This document shows positions 49,224-57,289 of a stretch of DNA of 64,000 nt, piece after piece. The translations under genes and the position numbers were made by a program. Numbering within the stretch: position 1 is the stretch's first letter; each line of letters opens with the position of its first letter. The stretch lies in the NCBI RefSeq assembly GCF_900626285.1, contig NZ_LR131147.1:1005973-1069972 (forward strand), in the 5' to 3' direction. This DNA is from Intestinimonas massiliensis (ex Afouda et al. 2020). GTDB taxonomy: Bacteria; Bacillota; Clostridia; Oscillospirales; Oscillospiraceae. The notes below the pieces were generated by a model that worked only from the letters and a program-made list of their open reading frames with translations, was not told where the DNA came from and ran no database searches.

Positions 49224-50083
49224 CCGCTATTTATCAACGGGAGCTGCGCTCCTATTTCCACGGCATGACCGGGTACGTGTTCATCGCCTTCCTGCTGCTG
49301 TTCGCCGGCATCTACACCATGTTCTACAACCTGAGCAGCGGCTACCCCAACTTTGAATACGTGCTCCAGGCCATGACCATCATCTATCTGATCGCCATTC
49401 CCATTCTGACCATGCGGGTCATCGCCGAGGAGCGGCGGCAGAAAACCGACCAGCTGCTCTACACCCTGCCCATCGGCATGACCCGGGTGGTGCTTGGCAA
49501 GTACCTGGCCATGGTGACGGTGGTGGCCGCCCCCTGCGTGGTGATGGCCTTCTACCCCCTGCTGCTGTCCACGTTCGGCACGGTCTCCTTCCCCACCGCC
49601 TACGGCGCCCTGGTGGGCTTCTTCCTGCTGTCCGCCGCCCTGGCCGCCATCGGCCTGCTCATCTCCTCCCTGACGGAAAACCAGGCGGTGGCCGCCGGGC
49701 TGTGCTTCGCCGTCATGCTGCTGCTGTACTTCATGTCCTCCCTGTCCTCCTTCGTGCCCAGCTCCGCCGGCGCCTCCCTGGGTGCCCTGCTGGTCACCAT
49801 CCTGGTGATCGCCATTCTGGTCCGCATCTTTACCCGATCCACCCCGGCGGCGGTCATCACCGGCCTGGTGGGGGAAGGCATCCTCCTGGCCGCCTATCTG
49901 ACGGCCTCCGATTCCTTTTCCGGCCTCTTCGGCCGGGTGGTGGACGGCCTGTCCGTCTTTGCCCGGTTCAGCACCTTTGTGGACGGCATGTTTGACTGGA
50001 CTGCGGTCATTTATTATCTCTCCATCATCGCTGTAGCCCTCTTCCTGGCGGTGCAGTCCATGGAGAAGCGGAGGTGGAGCTGA
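49220..50083 (+). CDS. ABC-2 type permease (GldF-like)
   Basis: The 287-residue protein has six or seven membrane segments and the E-R-R-Q-K-T-D-Q-L-L-Y-T-L-P-I coupling segment typical of this permease group. It starts at TTG 49220, overlapping the ATPase stop, and ends overlapping the next gene (TGATG). It forms the membrane channel of the exporter. Confidence 0.92.
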   Translation: MTAIYQRELRSYFHGMTGYVFIAFLLLFAGIYTMFYNLSSGYPNFEYVLQAMTIIYLIAIPILTMRVIAEERRQKTDQLLYTLPIGMTRVVLGKYLAMVTVVAAPCVVMAFYPLLLSTFGTVSFPTAYGALVGFFLLSAALAAIGLLISSLTENQAVAAGLCFAVMLLLYFMSSLSSFVPSSAGASLGALLVTILVIAILVRIFTRSTPAAVITGLVGEGILLAAYLTASDSFSGLFGRVVDGLSVFARFSTFVDGMFDWTAVIYYLSIIAVALFLAVQSMEKRRWS

Positions 50084-51537
50084 TGAAGTGGAAAAAACCG
50101 GACGGGGCCTCTCTGAAGCGCTCCTTCCACACCCGGACCTTCCGGGCGGGCGGCTACAGCCTGGCGGCGGCGGCTGTGGTCATCGCCATCGCCGTGGCCA
50201 TCAACCTGGTGGTGGGCGCCCTGCCCGCCGACTGGACCAAGATCGACCTGACCAGCAGCGGGCTATACTCCCTGTCCTCCCAGACCCAGCAGATAATCTC
50301 CGGTCTGGAGGATGAGGTCACCGTGTACTGGATCGTCCAGAGCGGCTCGGAGGATGACACCATCGGGGAGCTGCTGGACCGATATGAGGATCTGTCCAAA
50401 AACCTGAAGGTAGAAGAAAAGGACCCGGTGGTCTACCCCAACTTCGCCCAGCAGTACACCAGTGAGAGCCTGTCCAACAACTCCCTGATTGTGGTCTGCG
50501 GGGACCGCAGCCGCTATATCAGCAACTATGACATCTATGTCACCGACTATGAGTCCTACTACACCAGCGGCACCGCCTCCACCCAGTTCGACGGGGAGAG
50601 CCAGCTAACCTCCGCCGTGGACTATGTGACCAACGAGGATCTGCCTGTGGTGTACACCCTCACCGGCCACGGGGAGAGCGACCTGCCCTCCAGTCTGTCC
50701 GGCGGCGCCGAGGAGGAAAACCTGCTGCTGGAGGACCTGAGCCTGCTCACTGAGGAGGCGGTGCCTGAGGACGCCGACGCCCTCATCATCTACGCCCCCC
50801 AGAGCGACATCTCGGAGGACGAGAAGGATATGATCCTCACCTACCTCCAGGGGGGCGGCAAGCTGCTGCTGGTCACCGACTACTCCGACACCGAGATGCC
50901 CAACCTGGCGGCGGTAATGGAGTACTACGGCACCTCCCTGGTGGACGGCATTGTCATGGAGGGGGACAGCAGCCACCATATGCGGGGCTCCAGCTACTAC
51001 CTGCTGCCCGACATCGGCAGTCATGACATCACCTCCCCCCTGGCCGACGGCGGCTACTACGTGCTCATGCCGGTGGCCCAGGGCATTTCCGTGTCCGACC
51101 AGCTGCGGGACGGGCTCACTGTCACCCAGCTGCTCACCACCACCTCTTCCTCCTACTCCAAGACGGACGGCTACGACCTGACCACCTACGACAAGGAGGA
51201 CGGAGACATCGACGGGCCCTTCGCCCTGGGCGTGGCCATCTCCGAGGAGGTGGAGGACGGCACCACCGGCGTGGTGTGGCTCACCACCAGCCATATGTTC
51301 GACGAGGAGACCGATATGCTGGTGTCCGGTGCCAACACCGACCTGTTCCTCAACGCCCTGGACTGGATGTGCCAGCGGGAGAGCGCCATCTCCATCCGGG
51401 CCAAGGATCTGTCCGCCGAGTACCTGACGGTGCCCTCGGCCGACGCCTCCACCTGGAGCCTGATCCTGGTGGTTACCCTGCCGGCGGTCTTCCTGATCGC
51501 GGGCGCCTATGTGACCATCGTAAGGAGGAAGCGCTGA
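50083..51537 (+). CDS. GldG-like ABC auxiliary protein
   Basis: The 484-residue protein has one membrane helix near the N-terminus (about 26-46), a large extracellular domain of the ABC_transp_aux type (D-L-T-S-S-G-L-Y-S-L-S near the start) and a C-terminal helix. Homologues pair with GldF-like permeases. The ATG at 50083 overlaps the preceding stop, so a start three codons upstream is not needed. Its end overlaps the next start in the same way. Confidence 0.9.
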   Translation: MKWKKPDGASLKRSFHTRTFRAGGYSLAAAAVVIAIAVAINLVVGALPADWTKIDLTSSGLYSLSSQTQQIISGLEDEVTVYWIVQSGSEDDTIGELLDRYEDLSKNLKVEEKDPVVYPNFAQQYTSESLSNNSLIVVCGDRSRYISNYDIYVTDYESYYTSGTASTQFDGESQLTSAVDYVTNEDLPVVYTLTGHGESDLPSSLSGGAEEENLLLEDLSLLTEEAVPEDADALIIYAPQSDISEDEKDMILTYLQGGGKLLLVTDYSDTEMPNLAAVMEYYGTSLVDGIVMEGDSSHHMRGSSYYLLPDIGSHDITSPLADGGYYVLMPVAQGISVSDQLRDGLTVTQLLTTTSSSYSKTDGYDLTTYDKEDGDIDGPFALGVAISEEVEDGTTGVVWLTTSHMFDEETDMLVSGANTDLFLNALDWMCQRESAISIRAKDLSAEYLTVPSADASTWSLILVVTLPAVFLIAGAYVTIVRRKR

Positions 51538-52937
51538 TGAAACGTGGAAGCAAACTGCTGCTGCTGTGCATGGCCCTGGTGGTCCTGGGTGCCTGCTACG
51601 TGGCGGTGCGGCAGCTCACCGCCGACCCGGAGGAGGACGAGGGCATCGCCCTGGCAGGGCCGGAGACCCCTTCCCAGCTGTCCTGGACCGACGACAGCGG
51701 CACCCTCACCCTGGAACACGAGGGGGACGAGGGGTGGATCTGCGCCGACGACACCGCCTTTCCCCTGGACCAGACCGTGCCGGAGGACATGACCGCCGCC
51801 CTGGCGGCAGTCACCGCCAGCCGGCAGATCGACACGCCGGAATCCCTGGCCGACTACGGCCTGGACGAGCCGGCTCTCACCGTCACCGCCCTGGACGAGG
51901 ACGGTACGGAGTACAGCTACGCCTTCGGCAACACCAACGAGCTGACGGGAGAGTATTATATGCTGTACAACGGAGACCAGGACACCGTCTACCTGGTGGA
52001 CTCCGCTCTCCACGACGCCTTCAATCTGGACCTGTACGACATGGTGCAGATGGAGGATCTGCCCGAGTTCGGCTCGGTCACCGCCCTGTCGGTGGAGCAG
52101 CCTGACGGAAGCCTCTCCCTCATTTACGAGGAGGACAGCACCGGCCTGTGCTACGACACCAGCAAGCACTGGTTCCTGGAGCAGGGGGATTCCCTTCTGG
52201 CCCTGGATTCCAGCAAGGTCAGCACCCTGACCGGCGCCGTCACCGGGCTGTTCTGGGATTCCTGCGTCACCTATGACGTGGACGACCAGGAGCTCACCGC
52301 CTGGGGGCTGGACGACAGCGCGGCCATCGTCACCGCTGTCTACACCGCCGCCATTGACGAGGGGGAGGACACCGCCGAGCCGGAGACCTTCGTGCTCCGG
52401 CTGGGCAGCACCAGCGATGAGGGCACCTACGCCATGCTGGAGGGCTCCTCCATGGTGTACCTGATCAGCGCGGACACTGCCGACACCCTGCGCTACGCCT
52501 CCTACTCCTCCCTGCGGCCCGACAATCTCTGCTCCATGGACTGGGATACGGTGGACCGGCTGGACATCACCCTGGACGGCACCACCTACACCATCTCCTT
52601 TGACGAGACCGAGACCGAGGTGGACGGTGAGACCGAGACCACCACCCGCTACACCTGGGACGGCCAGGAGCTGGACAGCACCGATGTGGAGAGCATGCTC
52701 TCCACCGTCAACAGCCTGACCGCCGCGGGGGATGCCTCCGGCTCCGCCGATGACAGTCCCCTGGTCACCTTCACCTTCCACCGCAACACCAACGACTTCA
52801 GCCAGCTGACCCTGACCCTGTATCCCTGGGACACCGGCTCCTGCCTGGCCGTCTTTACCGGCGAGAGCGGCCGGCTGGTGGACCGCAGCGCGGTCACCGA
52901 CCTGACCGAGCAAATTCAGGCCCTGTTTGCCCAATAA
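51537..52937 (+). CDS. DUF4340 domain membrane protein
   Basis: The 466-residue protein has an N-terminal membrane anchor (residues 7-22, with A-C near 20, so lipoprotein processing is possible) and an extracellular DUF4340 region with repeated D-G and T-Y-T elements. Family members are nearly always encoded last in GldA/F/G-like operons and are thought to act outside the cell with the transporter. It is strongly acidic. A terminator follows five bases later. Confidence 0.88.
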   Translation: MKRGSKLLLLCMALVVLGACYVAVRQLTADPEEDEGIALAGPETPSQLSWTDDSGTLTLEHEGDEGWICADDTAFPLDQTVPEDMTAALAAVTASRQIDTPESLADYGLDEPALTVTALDEDGTEYSYAFGNTNELTGEYYMLYNGDQDTVYLVDSALHDAFNLDLYDMVQMEDLPEFGSVTALSVEQPDGSLSLIYEEDSTGLCYDTSKHWFLEQGDSLLALDSSKVSTLTGAVTGLFWDSCVTYDVDDQELTAWGLDDSAAIVTAVYTAAIDEGEDTAEPETFVLRLGSTSDEGTYAMLEGSSMVYLISADTADTLRYASYSSLRPDNLCSMDWDTVDRLDITLDGTTYTISFDETETEVDGETETTTRYTWDGQELDSTDVESMLSTVNSLTAAGDASGSADDSPLVTFTFHRNTNDFSQLTLTLYPWDTGSCLAVFTGESGRLVDRSAVTDLTEQIQALFAQ

Positions 52938-52941
52938 GAAA

Positions 52942-52982
52942 AAAACGTCCGCCCCGGACCAAAAGTCCGGGGCGGACGTTTT
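52942..52982. terminator. Bidirectional terminator
   Basis: AAAACGTCCGCCCCGGAC and GTCCGGGGCGGACGTTTT, an 18-base-pair stem with a five-base loop, between the convergent DUF4340 and aspartokinase genes. Confidence 0.95.
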
Positions 52983-52997
52983 CGTATGTTCCGTGAT

Positions 52998-54221
52998 TCA
53001 GTTGCCGTTGAACTCGTGGAAGAAGCGGTCGTGGATGACCTGCACCGCACGGTCAGCCTCCGGCAGGTCCACCAGAACGGAGACCTTGATCTCACTGGTG
53101 GAGATCATGTTGATGTTGATGCCGGCGTTGTACAGGGCCTCGAACATCTTGGCGGCCACACCGGGATTATGCACCATGCCGGCGCCCACGATGGACACCT
53201 TGGCGATGGAATCGGTCACGTCGATGTGGTCAAAGCCCAGGGCGGTCTTGTGGTCCTCCAGAGCCTGCTTGGCCCGTTCCATATCCTGCTTGCCCACGGT
53301 GAAGCTGATGTCCTTGGTGTTGTGGCGGCCGATGGACTGCAGGATGATGTCCACGTTTACGTTCTCCTTCGCCAGCAGGGAGAAGATCTTAAAGGCAACG
53401 CCCGGCTCATCGGGCAGACCCACCACAGCCAGACGGGCCACATTCTTATCGCAGGCTACCCCGCTGATATGCATTTTTTCCATGGTCTTTGCAACCTCCT
53501 TGACTTTCGTACCCGGTTTGCCGGAAAAGCTGGAGAGCACCTCCAGACTGATGCCGTATCGCTTGGCCATCTCCACCGAGCGGTTGTGGAGCACCTGGGC
53601 CCCCAGCGTGGCCAGCTCCAGCATCTCGTCGTAGGTGATCTCCTCCAGCTGGAAGGCCTCCGGCACCACCCGGGGGTCGGCGGTAAAGACGCCGTCCACG
53701 TCGGTGTAGATCTGACACAGATCGGCGTGGAGTACGGCCGCCAGCGCTACCGCGGAGGTGTCCGAGCCGCCCCGGCCCAGGGTGGTGATGTCCTCGTATT
53801 TATTGATGCCCTGGAAGCCGGTGACGATAACGATGGCCTTCTTGTCCAGCTCAGCCAGCACCCGCTCGGTGTTCACCCGCTTGATGCGGGCGTCACCGTA
53901 GGTGGAGTTGGTGCGGAAGCCGGCCTGCCAGCCGGTCAGAGAGATCACAGGATAGCCCATGGCCTCAATGGCCATGGCGCACAGGGAACAGGAGATCTGC
54001 TCACCGGTGGACAGGAGCATATCCATCTCCCGCTTGGAGCCGTGGGGATTGATCTCCGCGGCCTTGGCGATCAGGTCGTCGGTGGTGTCCCCCTGGGCGG
54101 AGAGCACCGCCACAACGCTGTGGCCCCGGCGATAAGTCTCAGTAATGATGCGGGCCACGTTGCGGATGCGGTCCGCGTCCGCGACAGAGCTGCCGCCGAA
54201 CTTTTGCACGATGAGTCCCAT
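52998..54221 (-). CDS. lysC: Aspartate kinase
   Basis: The 407-residue protein phosphorylates aspartate, the first step to lysine, threonine and methionine. Signatures are V-Q-K-F-G-G-S-S-V near the start, G-R-G-G-S-D-T-S-A and I-Y-T-D-V-D-G-V, with two ACT domains in the C-terminal 140 residues (N-V-N-V-D-I-I and G-I-N-I-N-M-I-S-T) for feedback control. Length fits the monofunctional single-chain form. It is read with hom and the ACT protein. Confidence 0.96.
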   Translation of the reverse strand: MGLIVQKFGGSSVADADRIRNVARIITETYRRGHSVVAVLSAQGDTTDDLIAKAAEINPHGSKREMDMLLSTGEQISCSLCAMAIEAMGYPVISLTGWQAGFRTNSTYGDARIKRVNTERVLAELDKKAIVIVTGFQGINKYEDITTLGRGGSDTSAVALAAVLHADLCQIYTDVDGVFTADPRVVPEAFQLEEITYDEMLELATLGAQVLHNRSVEMAKRYGISLEVLSSFSGKPGTKVKEVAKTMEKMHISGVACDKNVARLAVVGLPDEPGVAFKIFSLLAKENVNVDIILQSIGRHNTKDISFTVGKQDMERAKQALEDHKTALGFDHIDVTDSIAKVSIVGAGMVHNPGVAAKMFEALYNAGININMISTSEIKVSVLVDLPEADRAVQVIHDRFFHEFNGN

Positions 54222-54301
54222 TGGTGTTTGTACCCCCTAAATCACAGGAAAATCTATACTGCCGCCCGCTGCCTTATCCTATGCGGCGGCGGTCATACCG
54301 G

Positions 54302-55513
54302 TCAATCCAGCACCCGGAAAACCGAGCAGGGCTTCAGCCCCGCCAGGCGCTGGTCCAGCGCACCCCGGGTCATGGGCTCGGTCACAAGGGCGAACTCCCC
54401 CTCCGGGGCGCCCGACCGGGCCAGCAGGGCACGGTCCGGGAACACGGCCTTGGCCTGCTCCGCCGTCCCCTCCACCCGGATATACCAGGCGCTCTCCAGG
54501 TCGGCGGGAGAGACGGTCACGTCCTCGCCGCCCTCGGACCAGAACATCCGCTTCTTCTCGTCCCGGTGCTTGGCCGCGTCGATCACGTCGGCTACCACCG
54601 CCGAGGCGGTGGGCAGCTTGCCGGCGCCCCGCCCGTAAAACATGACCTCGCCGATGGCGTTGCCCTTCACCGTAATGGCGTTGAACACATCCTCCACGCC
54701 GGCCAGCGGGTCCTCCTGATCCACCAGGTGGGGCGCCACATAGGCGCACACCTTGCCGTCCGCCCGGCGCATGGCCCGGCCCAACAGCTTGATCTTCTTC
54801 CCGCAGGACTCCGCGTAGGCTACATCCGCCAGGGTCACGCCGGTGATGCCCTCGGTGGGCACCTGCCGGGGATAGACGTGCCGGCCGAAGGCCAGGGAGG
54901 CCAGAATGCAGATCTTGCGGCAGGCGTCATGGCCCTCGATGTCGGCGGTGGGGTCCTGCTCGGCGTAGCCGTTGGCCTGAGCCTCCTTCAGGGCGGCGTC
55001 AAAGCTCAGTCCCGCCCGGATCATCCGGGTCAGGATATAGTTGGTGGTGCCGTTGAGGATGCCGCACAGCTCCTCGATCTCATTGGCCGCCAGGCACTGG
55101 TTCAGGGGCCGGATAATGGGGATGCCGCCCCCCACACTGGCCTCGAACAGATAGCTGACCCCCTTCTCCTGGGCCAGCCGCAGCAGCTCGCAGCCGTGCT
55201 CGGCCACCAGCTCCTTGTTGGAGGTGACCACGCTCTTGCCTGCCATCAGCGCCCGTCGGGTGAAGTCCAGGGCCACCTTGGCGCCTCCGATGGTCTCCAC
55301 CACGATGCTGACCTCCGGATCGTTCTCAATGATGCTGAAGTCGTGCACCACCTTGTCGGCAAAGGGGCTGTCGGGGAAATCCCGCACGTCCAGAATATAT
55401 TTCAGGCGGATCAGATCGTCCACCTTCCGGTCGATATGGGGACCGTTGGTGGCCAGCACTTCCGCCACGCCGGACCCTACCACGCCAAAGCCCAGGATCG
55501 CCACGTTCACCAT
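54302..55513 (-). CDS. hom: Homoserine dehydrogenase
   Basis: The 403-residue protein reduces aspartate semialdehyde to homoserine. It has an N-terminal Rossmann fold (I-L-G-F-G-V-V-G-S-G), the catalytic block with G-G-G-I-P-I-I-R and N-G-T-T-N-Y-I-L, and a C-terminal ACT-like domain for feedback. AAAGGAGAG precedes the ATG. It lies between the ACT protein and aspartokinase, all in one direction. Confidence 0.96.
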   Translation of the reverse strand: MVNVAILGFGVVGSGVAEVLATNGPHIDRKVDDLIRLKYILDVRDFPDSPFADKVVHDFSIIENDPEVSIVVETIGGAKVALDFTRRALMAGKSVVTSNKELVAEHGCELLRLAQEKGVSYLFEASVGGGIPIIRPLNQCLAANEIEELCGILNGTTNYILTRMIRAGLSFDAALKEAQANGYAEQDPTADIEGHDACRKICILASLAFGRHVYPRQVPTEGITGVTLADVAYAESCGKKIKLLGRAMRRADGKVCAYVAPHLVDQEDPLAGVEDVFNAITVKGNAIGEVMFYGRGAGKLPTASAVVADVIDAAKHRDEKKRMFWSEGGEDVTVSPADLESAWYIRVEGTAEQAKAVFPDRALLARSGAPEGEFALVTEPMTRGALDQRLAGLKPCSVFRVLD

Positions 55514-55543
55514 GGTATTGCTCTCCTTTCTGTCTTACGGGCC

Positions 55544-55984
55544 TCAGCCCGCCAAAATCTCACAGCGCAGGACGGCCTGCTGGTTCTGCACCTGCTCCAG
55601 CAGTTCCTCCAGAGAGATCTGAAGGCCCGACGTCTCCGCCCCGATGGTCACCGCCGCGCAGCCATTCACCGGAATGGCCTGGTTGATGGTGAGAATATTC
55701 CCGCCGGTCTGGGCAAAAATACGCAGGACAGAAGACAATCCCCCCGGCTCATCCTTCAGCAGGATCTGGAAGGTGACGATCCGGCCGTGGAGCATGTCGT
55801 TGAAGGGCTGCACCGCGTCCTTGTACTTGTAAAAAGCGCTTCGGCTGATACCCACCCGCCGGGCCGCCAGGTTCACTGTATCCACCTCGCCGGTCTCCAG
55901 CAGGCGTTTGGCCTCCGCCACCTTCAGAAAGACCTCAGGCAGGGCACTGGCCTCCACAATAAAATAGTTGGGTGTCTTTCCCAT
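55544..55984 (-). CDS. ACT-domain protein (PheB-like)
   Basis: The 146-residue protein has an N-terminal helix-turn-helix-like part (A-R-R-V-G-I-S-R-S-A-F-Y-K-Y-K) and a C-terminal ACT domain (L-K-D-E-P-G-G-L-S-S-V-L, G-G-N-I-L-T-I-N-Q). This is the UPF0735/PheB-like group often found directly before hom, and it probably senses an amino acid. GGAGGTTATCC supports the start at 55984; the longer frame is AT-poor and unlike a protein. It is first in the hom-lysC run. Confidence 0.9.
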   Translation of the reverse strand: MGKTPNYFIVEASALPEVFLKVAEAKRLLETGEVDTVNLAARRVGISRSAFYKYKDAVQPFNDMLHGRIVTFQILLKDEPGGLSSVLRIFAQTGGNILTINQAIPVNGCAAVTIGAETSGLQISLEELLEQVQNQQAVLRCEILAG

Positions 55985-56154
55985 GGATAACCTCCGGACT
56001 GTCCTTATTAGGAAGTCATTTGTCTGTGTCTTGTGGTCTATTGTAGCACACCCTCCCCGCTGCCGCAAGGGTCCCTTTCTCCTTTGCCTGCTGATTTCAG
56101 GCCAGTCCCCTCCTCCATTTTTCGTCATTTTATACATATCCAGTTTTTTGGGGG

Positions 56155-57240
56155 GTGGCCGCGGCGGAAAACAGACATCTGCGATTCCTGCTCCGGCTGA
56201 CTTACGCCGCGCTGCTGGCCGGCGGGCTATGGCTGGCGGGCCGGGTGCTGCTGCCCTGGCTGCTCCCCTTTCTGGCGGCCCTGGGCCTGTCGGCCCTGCT
56301 GGAACCCTGCGTCCGCTTTCTGATCCGGCGGCTGCGCATGGGCCGCCGGTGGGCCGCCGGGCTATGTACGGCGGCCCTGGCGGGCGGACTGGCGGCAGCG
56401 GCGGGTCTGCTGCTCTGGCGGGGCTGGTATGAACTGACAGTACTGCTGGGCCGGCTGCCCCAGCTGATGTCCGGCCTGCCGGAGCTGGCCGGGGAGCTGG
56501 AAAGCTGGCTCTACCGCTTTCTGGTGGCCCTCCCCCTGCCTGCCCAGGAGCCGGTAAAAGCGGCTCTGGATCATCTGATGGAACAGGGGGCGGGACTGCC
56601 CGCCCGGCTGTATGAGCGGCTCACCACCCTGCTTGGGAATGCGGCCTCCGCCCTGCCCGCTCTGGCGCTCTTCCTGATAACCACCCTGCTGGCCACCTAT
56701 CTGATGAGCGCCTGCCGGCCGGAGCTTCTGGCCCTGGCAAAGGAGCGCATCCCCAGGTCCTGGCAGCGGGAACTGAGCCAGCTGGGCGGCGGCCTGAAAC
56801 AGGCCCTGGGCGGCTGGCTGAAGGCACAGCTGATTCTCATGCTCATCACCTTCGGGGAGCTGGCCGCCGGCCTTTTCCTGCTGCGGGTGGAGCTGGCCCT
56901 CCTGCTGGCCGGGCTGGTGGCTTTGCTGGACGCCCTGCCGGTGTTCGGCGCAGCTGTGGTACTGGTCCCGTGGGCCCTGGGGGCTCTGCTCGGCGGCCGC
57001 ATCCTGCTGGGAGTTGGACTGCTGGTGCTGTGCGGGATCGTCACCCTGATGCGCAGTCTGCTGGAGCCCAGGCTGGTGGGTCAGCGGGTGGGGCTCCACC
57101 CCCTGGCCGCCCTGGCCGGGATGTACGTGGGTTTCCAGGCTTTCGGCGTGGCGGGTATGATCCTGGCCCCTCTCGCCCTCGTTCTGGCAAAGCAGCTCTG
57201 GACCTGCGGCGTTCCACAGCGGCTCTGGTCACAGATTTAA
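56155..57240 (+). CDS. YtvI-like AI-2E family permease
   Basis: The 361-residue protein has about eight membrane segments and the AI-2E exporter family layout, ending with A-A-L-A-G-M-Y-V-G-F-Q and G-V-A-G-M-I-L-A-P. The length and composition fit the sporulation membrane protein YtvI. It opens with GTG behind a G-run, with no good ribosome site, so translation may be weak or the start may be misplaced. It is divergent from the ACT gene. Confidence 0.82.
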   Translation: MAAAENRHLRFLLRLTYAALLAGGLWLAGRVLLPWLLPFLAALGLSALLEPCVRFLIRRLRMGRRWAAGLCTAALAGGLAAAAGLLLWRGWYELTVLLGRLPQLMSGLPELAGELESWLYRFLVALPLPAQEPVKAALDHLMEQGAGLPARLYERLTTLLGNAASALPALALFLITTLLATYLMSACRPELLALAKERIPRSWQRELSQLGGGLKQALGGWLKAQLILMLITFGELAAGLFLLRVELALLLAGLVALLDALPVFGAAVVLVPWALGALLGGRILLGVGLLVLCGIVTLMRSLLEPRLVGQRVGLHPLAALAGMYVGFQAFGVAGMILAPLALVLAKQLWTCGVPQRLWSQI

Positions 57241-57280
57241 AAAGCGGTTCCCTGGAGCAGCTGCTCCAGGGAACCGCTTT
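57241..57280. terminator. Forty-base perfect palindrome acting as terminator
   Basis: AAAGCGGTTCCCTGGAGCAG is followed directly by its exact reverse complement, so the palindrome is perfect with no spacer. On the minus strand it ends in five T, making it the terminator of the penicillin-binding-protein gene; the plus side has only CCTCT. Confidence 0.85.
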
Positions 57281-57289
57281 CCTCTATGC

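Noticed and set aside
52986..55990. Two long plus-strand frames opposite aspartokinase and homoserine dehydrogenase
   Set aside because: The minus-strand genes have all catalytic motifs; the plus-strand frames have none and show typical antisense composition.
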